A DNA stretch of 31,459 bases from AWTP1-13 sp039808585 (GTDB taxonomy: Bacteria > Pseudomonadota > Alphaproteobacteria > Rhizobiales > Hyphomicrobiaceae), in NCBI GenBank assembly GCA_039808585.1, contig JBDHTJ010000045.1, positions 1-31,459 of the forward strand. The letters are read 5' to 3'. The notes beneath the pieces are model-generated. The model saw only the letters and a program-made list of their open reading frames with translations, made no database searches and was not told the origin of the DNA. Both the position numbers and the translations under genes were made by a program. Of the stretch, positions 22,952-30,251 are shown piece by piece. Within the stretch, counting starts at the first letter, position 1. Each line of letters opens with the position of its first letter.

Positions 22952-23806
22952 CTACGGCCGCCGCTTGCGCTCGCCATCACCCAGCACCTCGACATCCCCC
23001 ACGATGGCAAGATCGACGAACGGTGCGCCGCCACGCTCTTCCACATAGCCGCGCACGCGCACCCTTTGCCCAGTCGCGATGCCCGTCTCGTCTCCGCCCC
23101 CGCGCCTGGCCTTGACACCGCTGTCCTTCGTCCGCCCGGCCCGGGGCAGGAACACACGCAGCGCCAGCCGCGACCTGCTGCTGAACGCGATGCGCTCACC
23201 GCCCCGCGTCCGCTCCACCTTCGCCACCTCGCCTTCGATGATCTGCAGGCTTCCGCGCATCTGCAGCAGCGCGTCCGGCTCGGCCGCATCGCGCACGCGG
23301 TACGCAGCCTCCGCCCACAGGCCCACGCCGCGTGATCGCGCCTCGGCTTCCAGCGCCAGAAGTTCCCGCGCGCAGGCCCGGTTTTGCGAACTCGGCAGCA
23401 CCCGCGCCAGGCCCTGTCTCAACAGATGCCCCTGCAGCCATTGCCGCTCTCCCTCCGCCTCAGTGCGCTGGACGTAGACGTGCGCCACCTGCCGCCCATA
23501 ACGGTCGCTCTGCGCACCGCCGAAGGCAAGCTCGACATTGCGCCCGAGCGCGATCGCCTCCAGCTCCGCGCGCGCCGCCACCGCGCTCGGCCATTTCTCG
23601 CGCACAGCACCCACGTCTTCCGCTCGCGGCGCGACGACGCCCGCCAGCCGCACGACGCTTCCATCGTGCAGCCTCAGGGTTTCGCCGTCGATGACGTGGG
23701 AGACGGTGGCGGAAGGGCCGGGCTTCAGCGTTTCACACGCCCCCGCACCGCCGCTCGGCAGCAATAAGCACAAAACGAAAAGCGCCCGCACCAGCAAACT
23801 CTTCAA
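22952..23806 (-). CDS. Exported SNase-fold (thermonuclease-like) protein with altered active site
   Basis: 284 aa. A Sec signal covers residues 1-24 (ALFVLCLLLPS core; the AGAC at the end could also be a lipobox-like site). The SNase fold spans about 33-165: VIDGETLRLHDGSVVRLAG, then SDRYGRQVAHVYV and LLRQGLARVLP. Compared with staphylococcal nuclease, R35 and R87 are kept (R53 and R105 here), but the general base E43 is R61, the calcium ligand D40 is V58, and D21 is E42. Nuclease activity is therefore doubtful. Residues about 185-284 look like a second small beta domain (an OB-like fold) common in the alphaproteobacterial members. It is monocistronic, ending against the carD terminator, 75 bases downstream of rpmE. 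Confidence 0.8.
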   Translation of the reverse strand: MKSLLVRALFVLCLLLPSGGAGACETLKPGPSATVSHVIDGETLRLHDGSVVRLAGVVAPRAEDVGAVREKWPSAVAARAELEAIALGRNVELAFGGAQSDRYGRQVAHVYVQRTEAEGERQWLQGHLLRQGLARVLPSSQNRACARELLALEAEARSRGVGLWAEAAYRVRDAAEPDALLQMRGSLQIIEGEVAKVERTRGGERIAFSSRSRLALRVFLPRAGRTKDSGVKARRGGGDETGIATGQRVRVRGYVEERGGAPFVDLAIVGDVEVLGDGERKRRP

Positions 23807-23881
23807 GCAGCAACTCTGCTGCTGAGCTTAGCTGACGGGGCGCGCTTGAAAAGCCCCAGCCGAAGCCGGGACGGAGTGGGC

Positions 23882-24109
23882 TCAGAAGCCCATGCCCTCG
23901 AACTTCTTCTTGAAGCGCGACAGACGGCCGCCGCGGTCCATCAGCTGGCGGTCGCCGCCGGTCCAGGCGGGATGCGTCTTGGGGTCGATGTCGAGGGCCA
24001 GCGTATCGCCCTCCTTGCCGTACGTGGAGTACGTCTCGAACTCGCTGCCGTCCGTCATCACGACCTTGATGCGGTGGTAGTGCGGATGGAAATCTGCGTC
24101 TTTGTTCAT
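23882..24109 (-). CDS. rpmE: 50S ribosomal protein L31, zinc-free type
   Basis: 75 aa. L31 sits at the central protuberance of the large subunit and contributes to intersubunit bridges. The conserved blocks HPHYHRIKVVMTDGSEF, STYGKEGDTLALDIDP, THPAWTGG and RGGRLSRFKKKF are present. No cysteine occurs at all, so this is the zinc-independent form usual in alphaproteobacteria rather than the CxxC form. The start is fixed by the family N-terminus. It is divergent from the ABC transporter gene across 246 bases, and the nuclease-like gene follows it on the same strand. Confidence 0.96.
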   Translation of the reverse strand: MNKDADFHPHYHRIKVVMTDGSEFETYSTYGKEGDTLALDIDPKTHPAWTGGDRQLMDRGGRLSRFKKKFEGMGF

Positions 24110-24355
24110 GGCGTTATCTCGCGCGGAAACGTGAAGGGCATGCGCCCCGAACAGCCGGCCCAGCTCTGCGATTTGGGTGGAGTTGGCGCCCTTTTAGCGG
24201 AACAGGCTGGAAAGGACAAGCAAGCTTCTGGGCCTTCGGCGCCCGATCTCTCGCCTGCGGCGTTGAATTCCCTTCCGCCCTCAAGTACCCATCCCCAGCT
24301 TCCCTGTGCGCTAGCCCATGCCCTTGGGCAAGGTCCGCCAAGATCAAGGCTGCCT

Positions 24356-26173
24356 GTGACGTCCCTAGATAACCCATCACCCCCTGGCGAGGACCAGCCC
24401 GCCGACCGCATTGCCGATAAGGGCAGGCGCACGCTCGCCCCGCTCCTGGGCCTGCGCGTCTATCTCATGCGCCACCCCGCCATGGTGGCGATCGCGCTCA
24501 CGTCCCTCGTCGTCTCTGCCGGCGCCATGCTCAGCGTGCCCTTGGCCGTGCGCAGCATGATCGACTTCGGCTTTGCCCGCGACGACCGCACCATCGACCT
24601 CTACTTCGGGGCCCTCATCGCCATAGGTTCCGTGCTTGCCGTCTCCAGCGCCTTGCGCATGTACGCCGTCAATTGGCTGGGCGAGCGCGTGGTGGCGGAT
24701 TTGCGCGCCGAGGTGTTCGCCCACGTGGCGCGCCTGGGCCCGTCCTTCTTCGATCGCACCCACTCGGGTGACGTCATGAGCCGCCTCGTCGCCGACACAA
24801 CGCAGATCAAGTCGGCCGCCGGCAGTTCTCTCAGCCAGGCGCTGCGCAACACCATCATGCTGGTCGGCGCCCTGTCGCTGATGTTCGTGACGAGCCTCAC
24901 GCTGTCGCTGCTGGCGCTTGCCGCCATCCCCGCCATCGTCTTCCCGCTCATGGCCTATGGCCGATCGGTCAGCCGCCTCTCGCGCAAGGCGCAGGATCGC
25001 CTGGCCGAAGCCTCGGCTTTTGCGGCCGACAACCTCTCAGCCGTCCGCGCCATGCACGCCTTCGGTCAGGAGCCGCGCGTGGCGGCGCGCTTCGGCGATG
25101 CCGTCGAGAAGGCGTTCGAAGCCGCCCGCACGCGTCTCGCCGCCCGTGGCGGTCTCACCGCCGTCGCCGTCTTCCTGGTCGTCGGCAGCGTCGTCTCCAT
25201 CCTTTGGTTCGGCGCCCACATGGTGGTCACGGGCGCCATGACCGGCGGCACGCTGGGCCAGTTCATCCTTTATGCCGTCTTCGCCGGAGGCGCAGTTGCC
25301 GAGTTGTCCGAGGTTTGGGGTGAGCTGGCGCAGGCCTCAGGCTCCGCCGAACGCCTGATGGAACTTCGCGCGATCAAGCCCGAGATCGTCGAGCCGGCCG
25401 TTCCCCGGCCCCTGCCGAGCCCCCCTCTCGGCACGATTACCTTCGAGGACGTCCGCTTCGCCTATCCCACCCGGCCCGCAGAGCGCTCGCTCAACGGCGT
25501 GTCCTTCCGCGTGGCTCCGGGTGAGACTGTCGCCGTCGTCGGCCCCTCCGGCGCCGGCAAGAGCACCTTGTTCAACTTGATCCTCCGCTTCTACGACGCA
25601 CAGTCCGGCCGCATCCTCCTCGATGGCGTCCCGGTGCGTGAGGCATCCCTGTCGGATCTGCGCGCCCGCATCGCCCTGGTCCCGCAGGAAACCGCGCTCT
25701 TCGACGACACCGTCGCCGAGAACATCCGCTATGGGCGGCCCGATGCAACGGATGAGGAAATCCGCAAGGCCGCTGAAGCGGCCCAGGCGCTCGCCTTCAT
25801 CGAGGCGCTTCCCGAGGGCTTCGCCACGCGTCTCGGCGAGCGCGGCCTGACCCTCTCGGGCGGCCAGCGCCAGCGTATCGCCATCGCCCGCGCCGTCCTC
25901 CGCGACGCACCCATCCTGCTTCTCGACGAAGCCACCAGCGCACTCGATGCCGAGAGCGAGGTTGCAGTGCAGCATGCGCTTGAAAGGGTCATGGCCTCGC
26001 GTACCACCCTCGTCATCGCGCACCGCCTCGCCACCGTACAGAAGGCCGACCGCATTCTGGTCATGGACAAGGGCACGATCGTCGAGGAAGGCCGCCACGC
26101 CGATCTCATCCGTCACGGTGGCCTCTATCGGCGCCTTGCGGAGCTGCAGTTCGCTGTCGATCACGTCGCCTGA
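24356..26173 (+). CDS. ABC exporter, fused transmembrane and ATPase half-transporter
   Basis: 605 aa. A type IV (MsbA-like) half-transporter acting as a homodimer in the inner membrane. Residues about 30-350 hold six transmembrane helices with the usual FFDRTHSGDVMSRL and KAQDRLAEA coupling regions. The ATPase has Walker A GPSGAGKST at 396-404, a QETALF Q-loop, signature LSGGQ at 500-504, Walker B ILLLDE at 520-525 and the HRLATV H-loop. Lipid or multidrug export is the family role; the substrate cannot be read here. The GTG at 24356 is chosen because AAGG lies 7 bases upstream and no ATG is in frame at a suitable place. Divergent from rpmE; no accessory membrane-fusion gene is adjacent. Confidence 0.93.
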   Translation: MTSLDNPSPPGEDQPADRIADKGRRTLAPLLGLRVYLMRHPAMVAIALTSLVVSAGAMLSVPLAVRSMIDFGFARDDRTIDLYFGALIAIGSVLAVSSALRMYAVNWLGERVVADLRAEVFAHVARLGPSFFDRTHSGDVMSRLVADTTQIKSAAGSSLSQALRNTIMLVGALSLMFVTSLTLSLLALAAIPAIVFPLMAYGRSVSRLSRKAQDRLAEASAFAADNLSAVRAMHAFGQEPRVAARFGDAVEKAFEAARTRLAARGGLTAVAVFLVVGSVVSILWFGAHMVVTGAMTGGTLGQFILYAVFAGGAVAELSEVWGELAQASGSAERLMELRAIKPEIVEPAVPRPLPSPPLGTITFEDVRFAYPTRPAERSLNGVSFRVAPGETVAVVGPSGAGKSTLFNLILRFYDAQSGRILLDGVPVREASLSDLRARIALVPQETALFDDTVAENIRYGRPDATDEEIRKAAEAAQALAFIEALPEGFATRLGERGLTLSGGQRQRIAIARAVLRDAPILLLDEATSALDAESEVAVQHALERVMASRTTLVIAHRLATVQKADRILVMDKGTIVEEGRHADLIRHGGLYRRLAELQFAVDHVA

Positions 26174-26421
26174 GCCTCGCTGGCCCAGATCTCCGCGCTG
26201 TCTCGAGACCAATGTGTCTGCCCGGCATCACTGCCCGTGCCCCCCAACGCGGGACGCATTGTTCGGCCTTTTCATTCTTGCCCATTTGCTGCAGCCTCAC
26301 GCCGCTGGTGTCATAGGCTTCTGAAATCACCCTGATTCTCCCGAACGGACATGGAAACAGGCGTGCTCAGGGCGTGCGAAAGGCCAGAGCCAGCTGGCCA
26401 ATGAAGCGGGGGGCGAACGGC

Positions 26422-27696
26422 ATGACAGGCACGGCGTCGCTGCACACGTCATTGCGGGCGGGCTTCTTCATCGCCGCCGCCGCGATGTCCCTTTCCGCCG
26501 CCACGTCCCCAGCCAGCGCGCAGGATGCCTGGCCCAAGTTCCCCGGCTCCTCCTACACCGGTAGCGGCGACCCCACCGACCGCCAGTTCATCCGCGAGTG
26601 GGAGGCCACGCCGCCCAAGGGTTTCCCAACCCTCAGCCAAGCCAACATCACCGCCACCAAGGCCGCCATCAAGCGCTACGAGGACATCGCCAGGAATGGC
26701 GGCTGGGGCGAACTGCCCAACGTAAAGCTGTCCAACGGCAGCAATCATCAGGCCGTCGCCATTCTGCGCGACCGGCTGTTCCAGTCCGGCGATCTGCAGG
26801 AGCGCGACAACTCCTTCAACTTCGACTACTACGTCGAGAAGGCCGTGAAGCGTTTCCAGGCCTCCAACGGCCTGCCGCCCACCGGTGTCGTCGACGCCAA
26901 CACGGTCGCCGCGCTCAACGTTTCAGCCGATGCCCGCCTCAAACAGCTGAAGGCGAACCTAACGCGCATGCAGGAGCTGCTGCGCACCGCGCCGAAGAAA
27001 TACGTTCTCGTCAACATTCCCGCGGCCCAGATCGAGGCCATCGAGAACGGTAAGGTCGCCTCGCGCCATGCCGGTGTTGTCGGCAAGCCCGATCGTCCCA
27101 CGCCCATTCTCACCTCTGCCATCCACGAATTGAATTTCAATGCCGTCTGGCATCTTCCGCCCACCGTCATCACCCAGGACTTGATCCCCAAGGGCCAGGA
27201 AATGCAGCGACGCGGCCAAAGCGTGCTCACCAAGTTCCACATCGAGGCCTATGGTGCCGACGGTAAGAAGCTCGCGCCCGAAAAGGTCAACTGGGACTCC
27301 TCCAGCGTCCGCGGCTTGAGCTTCAAACAGCAACCCGGGCCCGACAATCCTCTGGGCTTCGTGAAGATCAATTTCCACAACGCCCACTCCGTTTACATGC
27401 ACGACACGCCGTCCCAGTCGCTGTTCGGGCGTAACTTCCGCGCCGCCAGTTCCGGCTGCGTGCGCGTCCATGGCATCGACCAGCTTGCCGCCTGGCTGGT
27501 GGCCGAGCAGGGTTGGAACCAGGAGCACGTCCTGCACATGAAGCAGTCGGGCGAGCGCCGCGACGTGAAGCTCAAGAAGCCCGTGCCGCTCTATTTCGCC
27601 TACATCACCGCCTGGGCGACCGAGGATGGCGTCATCCACTTCCGGCGCGACCTCTACAACAAGGACAAGGTCGGCACCGCCGTGGCCTCCTATTGA
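26422..27696 (+). CDS. Murein L,D-transpeptidase with peptidoglycan-binding domain (YcbB-like)
   Basis: 424 aa. After a Sec signal (hydrophobic core FFIAAAAMSLSAA, cleavage near PASAQ), residues about 115-175 are a peptidoglycan-binding domain of type 1 (LRDRLFQSGDL, KAVKRFQASNGLPPTGVVD). The catalytic YkuD domain covers about 195-375 with YMHDT, FGRNFRAASSGCVRVHG and the nucleophile C346. The layout corresponds to YcbB/LdtD enzymes, which form 3-3 cross-links, although the N-terminal part is shorter. The start at 26422 is chosen for a G-rich ribosome-binding site (GGGGGG) about 10 bases upstream; ATG at 26401 is an alternative that adds 7 residues. It follows the ABC exporter by 248 bases and is probably independently transcribed. 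Confidence 0.9.
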   Translation: MTGTASLHTSLRAGFFIAAAAMSLSAATSPASAQDAWPKFPGSSYTGSGDPTDRQFIREWEATPPKGFPTLSQANITATKAAIKRYEDIARNGGWGELPNVKLSNGSNHQAVAILRDRLFQSGDLQERDNSFNFDYYVEKAVKRFQASNGLPPTGVVDANTVAALNVSADARLKQLKANLTRMQELLRTAPKKYVLVNIPAAQIEAIENGKVASRHAGVVGKPDRPTPILTSAIHELNFNAVWHLPPTVITQDLIPKGQEMQRRGQSVLTKFHIEAYGADGKKLAPEKVNWDSSSVRGLSFKQQPGPDNPLGFVKINFHNAHSVYMHDTPSQSLFGRNFRAASSGCVRVHGIDQLAAWLVAEQGWNQEHVLHMKQSGERRDVKLKKPVPLYFAYITAWATEDGVIHFRRDLYNKDKVGTAVASY

Positions 27697-27754
27697 GGCC
27701 GGAATGCCACCGGACGCCATTGGTGGCGAAATTCACACCGACGTGAGCCGGTTT

Positions 27755-27768
27755 TTGATCTGGCACAA
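27755..27768. promoter_or_regulatory. Imperfect FNR/FixK-like box upstream of hemA
   Basis: TTGATCTGGCACAA matches TTGAT-N4-ATCAA perfectly in its left half and at 3 of 5 in its right half. It is about 212 bases before the hemA start. hemA is under FNR/FixK-type control in some alphaproteobacteria, so the site is worth noting, but the match alone is weak. Confidence 0.2.
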
Positions 27769-27979
27769 TTTCCAGCCCGCCCTGAGACGCAATTGTACGA
27801 GCGACTTGAAGCCTTTGGGCGCCGTCCCGCGCAATCCAGCCCCCCTCCAGGTGGCCCTGGCATACCGGATGCGACAATGCGCGGAAGCGTTCAAAAGTTG
27901 CGGTCTCGTCTAGATTTATTCCAATGTGACGGCCGGCGGCAGCACGGCTGAGAGCTTCAGAGGGACGCGAGGGTCAGCT

Positions 27980-29209
27980 ATGGATTATTCGAAGGTCTTC
28001 GCCGAGGCCCTTGAAGAGCTCAAGCGTGAAGGCCGCTATCGCGTCTTCGCCGACATCCGGCGCGAGCGGGGCCGCTTCCCCGCTGCCCAGCATTACACCA
28101 CCGACGGCACCCGCCCCATCACCGTGTGGTGCTCGAACGACTATCTCTGCATGGGCCAGCATCCCGTCGTCATCGCTGCCATGCACGAGGCCCTCGACAT
28201 TGCCGGCGCCGGCTCCGGTGGCACGCGCAATATTTCCGGCACCAGCCACTATCACGTCGAGCTTGAGCACGAGATTGCCGATCTGCACGGCAAGGAGGCG
28301 GCACTCCTTTTCACGTCCGCCTACGTCGCCAACGACACCACGCTTGCAACGCTGCAGAAGCTGCTGCCCGGCAGCATCATCTTCTCGGACGCCAAGAACC
28401 ACGCATCCATGATCGCCGGCATTCGCAACGGCGCCGGCCGCAAGGTCATCTGGGCCAACAATGACCTTGCCGATCTGGAGGCCAAGCTCGCGGCCGCGCC
28501 GGCTGAGGCGCCCAAGATCATCGCCTTCGAGTCCGTCTATTCCATGGACGGCCTCATCTCGCCCATCGGCGCCATCTGCGATCTCGCCAAGAAATACAAC
28601 GCCCTCACCTATCTCGACGAGGTGCACGCCGTCGGCCTCTATGGTCCCCGCGGTGGCGGCATCGCCGAGCGTGACGGCGTCATGCACCGCGTCGATATCA
28701 TCAACGGCACGCTCGCCAAGGGCTTTGGCACCATGGGCGGTTACATCGCCGCCGACCGCAACCTGTGCGACGCCATCCGCTCCTACGCCCCGGGCTTCAT
28801 CTTCACCACCTCGCTCGCCCCCGCCGTTGCTGCCGGCGCAACCGCCAGCATTCGCCATCTCAAGGTCTCCAACGTCGAACGCGTGCGCCAGCAGGATCGC
28901 GTGCGCATGCTGAAGCGCGAGATGCGTGAGGCGGGCCTCCCCGTCATGGAGAACCCGAGCCACATCGTGCCGCTCCTCGTCGGCGATCCCGTCCTGACCA
29001 AGAAGATCACCGACGCGCTGCTGGAGCGCTTCGCCATCTACGTGCAGCCGATCAACTATCCAACGGTGCCGCGCGGCACCGAGCGCCTGCGCATCACGCC
29101 CACGCCGCATCATTCCGATGCGGACGTCGCTCATCTCGTCTCTGCCTTGAAGACGCTGTGGCGCGAGTTGGGCCTGCCGTTCGAGCGCGAGGCGCTCGCA
29201 GCCGAGTAG
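27980..29209 (+). CDS. hemA: 5-aminolevulinate synthase (C4 pathway)
   Basis: 409 aa, the normal length. It condenses glycine and succinyl-CoA to 5-aminolevulinate, CoA and CO2, the committed step of haem, sirohaem and cobalamin synthesis in alphaproteobacteria. It is a PLP-dependent alpha-oxoamine synthase. NDYLCMGQHP (53-62), GSGGTRNISGTSHYH (78-92), YLDEVHAVGLYG (211-222) and the PLP-lysine K247 in TLAKGFGTMGG are all visible. The start at 27980 is preferred because GAGGG precedes it and the product begins MDYSKVFAEAL like family members; an ATG 54 bases upstream is unconserved. It is a single gene with a 283-base upstream region containing a weak FNR-like site. Confidence 0.97.
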   Translation: MDYSKVFAEALEELKREGRYRVFADIRRERGRFPAAQHYTTDGTRPITVWCSNDYLCMGQHPVVIAAMHEALDIAGAGSGGTRNISGTSHYHVELEHEIADLHGKEAALLFTSAYVANDTTLATLQKLLPGSIIFSDAKNHASMIAGIRNGAGRKVIWANNDLADLEAKLAAAPAEAPKIIAFESVYSMDGLISPIGAICDLAKKYNALTYLDEVHAVGLYGPRGGGIAERDGVMHRVDIINGTLAKGFGTMGGYIAADRNLCDAIRSYAPGFIFTTSLAPAVAAGATASIRHLKVSNVERVRQQDRVRMLKREMREAGLPVMENPSHIVPLLVGDPVLTKKITDALLERFAIYVQPINYPTVPRGTERLRITPTPHHSDADVAHLVSALKTLWRELGLPFEREALAAE

Positions 29210-29228
29210 CCGCAGACGAGAAGAAGAA

Positions 29229-29253
29229 GGCCGCCCCGTGCGCCGAGGCGGCC
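29229..29253. terminator. Bidirectional hairpin between hemA and GST genes
   Basis: GGCCGCC and GGCGGCC form a 7-bp stem with an 11-base loop, 20 bases after hemA and 26 bases after the end of the convergent gene. On the minus strand it is followed by TTCTTCTTC, on the plus strand by TCAGCCCTTC, so it favours the minus-strand gene. Confidence 0.6.
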
Positions 29254-29278
29254 TCAGCCCTTCAAGTTCGTCCTGCCA

Positions 29279-29887
29279 TCAGGCCTTGGGCCGCGTTTCC
29301 TCGAACGCGGGAACGGCCGCTGCGAAGCGGTCCAGCCAGGCGACGAGCTTGGGGTGTCCCGCGCGCCATTTTCCTTCGTGCCGGAAGTCCAGGTAGCCCA
29401 GCGCGCACGACAGCGTCACGTGCCCATAGTTGGGGCTCGCGCCCCACGCAGGCGGGTTCTTTTCCAGTTGCGCGAGCCCGCGGTCGATCTTCCCTTGCTG
29501 CCGCTCCAGCCACGGCGCGTGCCACTTCTCTTCCGGACGGAACCGCTTTTCGTAGACGAGCAGCAGCGCCGCATCGAGGATGCCATCGGCGAGCGCGCCC
29601 AGCACAAGTGCCTCGAAGCGCTCCTTGCCCGACGCTGGAAACAGCTGCGGCGCTCCGGCCTGCGTATCGAGATACTCGCAGATCACCTTGCTGTCGAAGA
29701 TCGCCATGCCGTCATCGGTGATGAGCGTCGGGATCTTGGCCAGCGGATTGAGCGTGTTGATGTCCTTGTTGTCGGGAATGTTCGTGTCGATGGGCACGTA
29801 CTCGATACGGCTTTTCAGCCCCTTCATCGCAATCGTCATATTGACCTTGCGGACGTAGGGCGACAGCGGGCTCCACAGCAGTTTCAT
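29279..29887 (-). CDS. Glutathione S-transferase family protein
   Basis: 202 aa, the usual GST length. The N-terminal thioredoxin-like domain (1-78) begins MKLLWSPLSPYVRKV, with a probable catalytic serine in SPLSPYVRK (the SPxSPxVRK pattern typical of many bacterial GSTs). It contains NPLAKIPTL (the cis-Pro site) and DSKVICEYLD, the glutathione-binding turn. The C-terminal helical domain starts near 85 and includes a DFRHEGKW stretch. Activity on a specific electrophile cannot be predicted. The start at 29887 is selected by the family N-terminus and AGGTG about 9 bases upstream; 9 codons of open frame before it are not conserved. It is convergent with hemA. Confidence 0.92.
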   Translation of the reverse strand: MKLLWSPLSPYVRKVNMTIAMKGLKSRIEYVPIDTNIPDNKDINTLNPLAKIPTLITDDGMAIFDSKVICEYLDTQAGAPQLFPASGKERFEALVLGALADGILDAALLLVYEKRFRPEEKWHAPWLERQQGKIDRGLAQLEKNPPAWGASPNYGHVTLSCALGYLDFRHEGKWRAGHPKLVAWLDRFAAAVPAFEETRPKA

Positions 29888-30251
29888 GACGAAGGCACCT
29901 CGTTGGCTGATCAAACCGAGAGTGTGCCCGCGCTCCCGCGCACCTTCAATGGAAACCGGCGAACAGCACCATAGCCGTTGCCGCTCGGTCGCCTGTCACG
30001 GCCGCGCGCATCCCTGTGCAAAGCTTATCGCTGTACGAAGCTTATCGCCGTGCGAAGAGTTCTGTGGAAAAGGAGGCCAGCCTGTACTCCAGCGCCTGAT
30101 GCCCTCTGGTCGCTGAACGGGCTTCCCCGCGTCACCCGCAAGCCAGCCTCCATGCGCGAGAACCTAGCTCCAACTTGCGCCGGATGCTCGCGCGAATTTG
30201 GTCTCGATTTGTGCCTGGGGAAATCGTGAGCGGTGTCGCCGCGCAGCGTGT
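29888..30251. other. Intergenic region with a 17-bp tandem repeat
   Basis: 364 bases with no credible gene, between the GST start and the end of the last gene on the same strand. It contains two near-identical 17-bp units at 30015-30048 (TGTGCAAAGCTTATCGC and TGTACGAAGCTTATCGC) and a partial third (CGTGCGAAG). The GST promoter should lie in the part near 29900-29960; no clear -35/-10 pair was found. Confidence 0.5.
30015..30048. repeat. 17-bp tandem repeat
   Basis: Two units differ at two positions and share AAGCTTATCGC. A degenerate third unit begins at 30049. They might be regulator half-sites or slippage products. Confidence 0.6.

Noticed and set aside
24110..24355. Extending the ABC transporter upstream in the same open frame to 23846
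   Set aside because: The extension would overlap rpmE in antisense and contains no conserved transporter sequence; GTG at 24356 has a proper ribosome-binding site.
27854..27870. Sigma-54-like -24/-12 element (TGGCAT, then ATGCG) before hemA
   Set aside because: Both halves have mismatches and no other feature supports sigma-54 control.
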